From: Bacillus sp. BP-3
GTDB taxonomy: Bacteria > Bacillota > Bacilli > Bacillales > Bacillaceae_G
DNA length: 64,000 bases
Assembly (NCBI RefSeq): GCF_028401955.1
Contig: NZ_JAQOTJ010000003.1
Coordinates: 186,001 to 250,000, forward strand
Direction: 5' to 3'
This document shows, in pieces, positions 61,998 to 64,000 of the stretch; position 1 is the first letter of the stretch, and each line of letters opens with the position of its first letter. The notes beneath the pieces were generated by a model that was not told where the DNA came from, searched no databases, and was given only the letters and a program-made list of their open reading frames with translations. Position numbers and translations under genes: made by a program.

Positions 61998-63434
61998 TTG
62001 AAAAGAGGTAAGTTGATAATTTCTCTAGTGATATACACAAGCTTATTAACGGTTTCTATACATACATATACAAAACAACTAGCTCAACCTGTTATAGCAG
62101 ACGCAGGACGATTACTTCCGACAAAAGTTAAACGAATAGAGAGCGTTCAAGATGAAAAGAAGTTACAACAATTGGTTCGGGACACAAACACTTCAAATGA
62201 AAAACTCTCTATTGCTGGGATGCAGCATACGCAAGGGGGGCATACATATTATCCAAATAGCACTGTTTTAGATATGAAGAGTTACAATAAAATATTGGAC
62301 TTCAATCCAAAGCAAAAAAGAATTAGGGTGCAGAGCGGTGCAACGTGGAATGATATTCAAAAGGTAATTAATCCATATGGTCTTGCGATTCAAGTCATGC
62401 AATCACAAAATATCTTCACGATAGGTGGTTCTTTAAGTGCAAATGTACATGGGCGGGATATTCGGCATGATGCACTTATAGATACAGTGGATTCATTTCG
62501 ATTATTAATGGCAGACGGCAATATTAAAAATGTAAGTCGAAATGAAAATACGGAATTATTCTCTCTTGTAATAGGTGGATACGGTTTATTTGGAGTTATT
62601 CTAGATGTTACATTAAATTTAACAGAAGATGAACTATATCAAATACGAACTAAAACAATAAACTATCATGATTATACTTCTTATTTCAAGAAACATGTTG
62701 AAGGTGACGAGAGAGTGCGTATGCATTTAGCTCGTATTTCTGTTGCACGAGATTCATTTTTACGGGAAATGTATGTGACGAATTACGTTCTTGTTACGAA
62801 TCAAGAAAAGCGAGAACAATATAGTACTTTAAAAGAAGAGACAAATGTTGCTCTGCCAAAGTTTTTTCTTGGATTATCAAGATATAGTGACAGGGGAAAA
62901 ACTTTGTTTTGGAACATCCAAAAGAAATACTTTGAACATGCGAATGGATCTTATGAAACTCGAAATAACGTCATGAGATCAGATAGTGCCTTTATGGAGT
63001 ATGAAAATCCGAATCAAATAGAAATTTTACAAGAGTATTTTATTCCAGTTGATCACTTTTCACCGTATATAGATGATTTAAGAAATGTACTAGAACAAGA
63101 AGAACCTAATGTTCTGAATATTACAATTCGATATGTAACAAAAAATGAAAATGCGGTTTTATCCTATGCGAAAGAAGATATGTTTGCTCTTGTACTTCTT
63201 ATCAATCAAGGACGTTCTGAAGACGAAATAAAAAAAACAAAAAAGGTAATTCAGAAGATGATAAACGTTACTTTACAGCATGATGGAAGCTACTATTTGC
63301 CGTATTATCATTATCCAGACAAGCAGCAGTTTCAAAAAGCTTATTCACGTTCAAATGAGTTTTTTCAAAAAAAGAGGAAATATGACCCACAAGAACGGTT
63401 TGTTAATTTATTTTACAAGGAGTATGGTCAATGA
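61998..63434 (+). CDS. Membrane-anchored or secreted FAD-dependent oxidoreductase
   Basis: A 478-residue protein. Residues 5-25 are a signal peptide or anchor (LIISLVIYTSLLTVSIHTY). Residues 40-215 form an FAD-binding PCMH domain: IAGMQHTQGGHTYYPNSTVLD, RVQSGATWNDIQKVINPYGL, IGGSLSANVHGRD and IGGYGLFGVILDVTLNL. The His in SANVHGRD is a covalent-flavin or substrate position in related sugar and sterol oxidases (alditol oxidase/DHCR24 group). The substrate is unknown. Start: TTG 61998 seven bases after AAAGGGGAGG; the in-frame TTG at 61980 lies inside the hairpin. It overlaps the MFS gene by four bases. Confidence 0.82.
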   Translation: MKRGKLIISLVIYTSLLTVSIHTYTKQLAQPVIADAGRLLPTKVKRIESVQDEKKLQQLVRDTNTSNEKLSIAGMQHTQGGHTYYPNSTVLDMKSYNKILDFNPKQKRIRVQSGATWNDIQKVINPYGLAIQVMQSQNIFTIGGSLSANVHGRDIRHDALIDTVDSFRLLMADGNIKNVSRNENTELFSLVIGGYGLFGVILDVTLNLTEDELYQIRTKTINYHDYTSYFKKHVEGDERVRMHLARISVARDSFLREMYVTNYVLVTNQEKREQYSTLKEETNVALPKFFLGLSRYSDRGKTLFWNIQKKYFEHANGSYETRNNVMRSDSAFMEYENPNQIEILQEYFIPVDHFSPYIDDLRNVLEQEEPNVLNITIRYVTKNENAVLSYAKEDMFALVLLINQGRSEDEIKKTKKVIQKMINVTLQHDGSYYLPYYHYPDKQQFQKAYSRSNEFFQKKRKYDPQERFVNLFYKEYGQ

Positions 63435-63982
63435 CATATAGAAGATTTGTAGTTTCACAAAGTCTCATTATGATGGCAGGGGGTATGGTGTTTCCTTTTT
63501 ATGTATTACTACTAAGAAGCGTAGGAAACAGCTTTTCACAATTTGGCCGGGCATATGGTTTATTTGCATTAACATCAGCACTTGCCTATCCTCTAATTGG
63601 GAAAATCTCTGATCGGTTTGGTGATAAAAAACTGTTAATCGTATATTCATGGTCAATGGCTGTTTTAATGCTATGTTTTCCGATCGCTACAGAAGTTTGG
63701 CATGTATATATTTTACAAATTTTAATGGGATTGTTAGGGGCTATACAGAAAAATGCAGAAAAAACATCGCTTGCACGAAAGGTAGAGCGTCAAGAAGCTG
63801 GATATGAAATTGGAAAATATCACGTCTGGACATCTTTAGGGGCAGCGATAGCTATTATTTTAACAGGATATTTAGTTGATTTTTTAACGATTGGAACAAT
63901 TTTTTATATCGCTTCTATTCTATATATGATAAGTGGTATCGTACTTTGGAGGACAAACAGCGAAACCACCTATAACCGATAA
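63431..63982 (+). CDS. Half-size MFS protein (six membrane spans)
   Basis: A 183-residue protein with six membrane segments only (about 7-29, 38-58, 66-88, 92-110, 128-150, 153-175), against twelve in normal MFS carriers. PLIGKISDRFGDKKLLIVYS after helix 2 is the classical motif A. A terminator hairpin overlaps the stop codon, so the reading frame really ends there and is not a loss of the second half by frameshift in this window. ATGA overlap with the FAD enzyme couples translation. It may work as a dimer, or assist the oxidoreductase. Confidence 0.8.
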   Translation: MTYRRFVVSQSLIMMAGGMVFPFYVLLLRSVGNSFSQFGRAYGLFALTSALAYPLIGKISDRFGDKKLLIVYSWSMAVLMLCFPIATEVWHVYILQILMGLLGAIQKNAEKTSLARKVERQEAGYEIGKYHVWTSLGAAIAIILTGYLVDFLTIGTIFYIASILYMISGIVLWRTNSETTYNR

Positions 63983-64000
63983 CACTTGTTATCGGTTATA
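63971..64000 (+). terminator. Hairpin overlapping the half-size MFS stop codon
   Basis: TATAACCGATAACA and its exact inverse TGTTATCGGTTATA with a CT centre, reaching the end of the window; whether a T-run follows cannot be seen. Confidence 0.65.

Noticed and set aside
1-64000. tRNA, rRNA, CRISPR arrays, insertion sequences, prophage modules
   Set aside because: Looked for cloverleaf-like ends, regular direct repeats, transposase motifs and phage structural genes; none were found apart from the single tyrosine recombinase.

Overview
The window looks like chromosomal DNA of a Bacillus cereus-group bacterium. The DNA is AT-rich and genes start behind strong AAGGAGG-type ribosome binding sites. 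There is a complete bacillibactin (dhb) operon, a spore-germination receptor operon, a YrzI-family small protein, bactofilins of the YhbE/YhbF type, and three copies of a hairpin-forming repeat that resembles the bcr repeats of this group. I see no rRNA, tRNA, CRISPR array, insertion sequence or prophage.

Layout. 1-5.4 kb: tail of a HemY-type oxidase, a decayed EmrE-like transporter, an AAC(3)-type acetyltransferase with a CoaB-like protein, a TPR protein, a membrane protein and a secreted NAGPA-domain protein. 5.5-5.9 kb: a compact locus encoding a 30-residue holin-like peptide whose mRNA can fold back on itself, followed by a possible small RNA. 6-11.1 kb: a degenerate HNH protein, an AI-2E-family transporter, and an ArsR regulator / Cys-rich protein / SulP transporter cluster behind a long palindrome. 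11.3-11.9 kb (minus strand): a promoter, a 24-codon ORF, two tandem terminators, a YrzI protein and an 18-codon ORF. 12-18 kb: hydrolase, large membrane protein, HelD. 18-22.2 kb: GerA/GerB/GerC-type germinant receptor. 22.2-28.4 kb: a broken FabZ-like gene, an aminotransferase, a stand-alone PduL, an MFS protein, a TetR regulator with a 44-bp perfect palindrome and its membrane partner, and a DUF3970 protein.

28.5-46.1 kb is the metabolic centre. A promoter with Fur boxes drives dhbA-C-E-B-F, an MbtH-like gene and an exporter. Next come a phosphopantetheinyl transferase, a protein resembling DUF98/chorismate pyruvate-lyases, a chorismate mutase-DAHP synthase and chorismate synthase. The block can make chorismate, turn it into 2,3-dihydroxybenzoate, activate the carrier proteins, assemble (DHB-Gly-Thr)3 and export it. 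The nonribosomal codes readable in DhbF (Gly, then Thr) agree. The chorismate-lyase-like protein is not part of the known bacillibactin pathway and is the most interesting functional lead.

46-64 kb: TSUP transporter and TrmB regulator, an ECF sigma/anti-sigma pair, a GlsB-like protein, divergent MFS/SgrR genes, yhbDEF-like bactofilin genes, a DegV protein, a tyrosine recombinase divergent from a three-domain DNA-binding protein around a 19-bp-arm palindrome, a DJ-1/PfpI protein, and a secreted/membrane FAD oxidoreductase translationally coupled to a half-size MFS protein that ends with the window.
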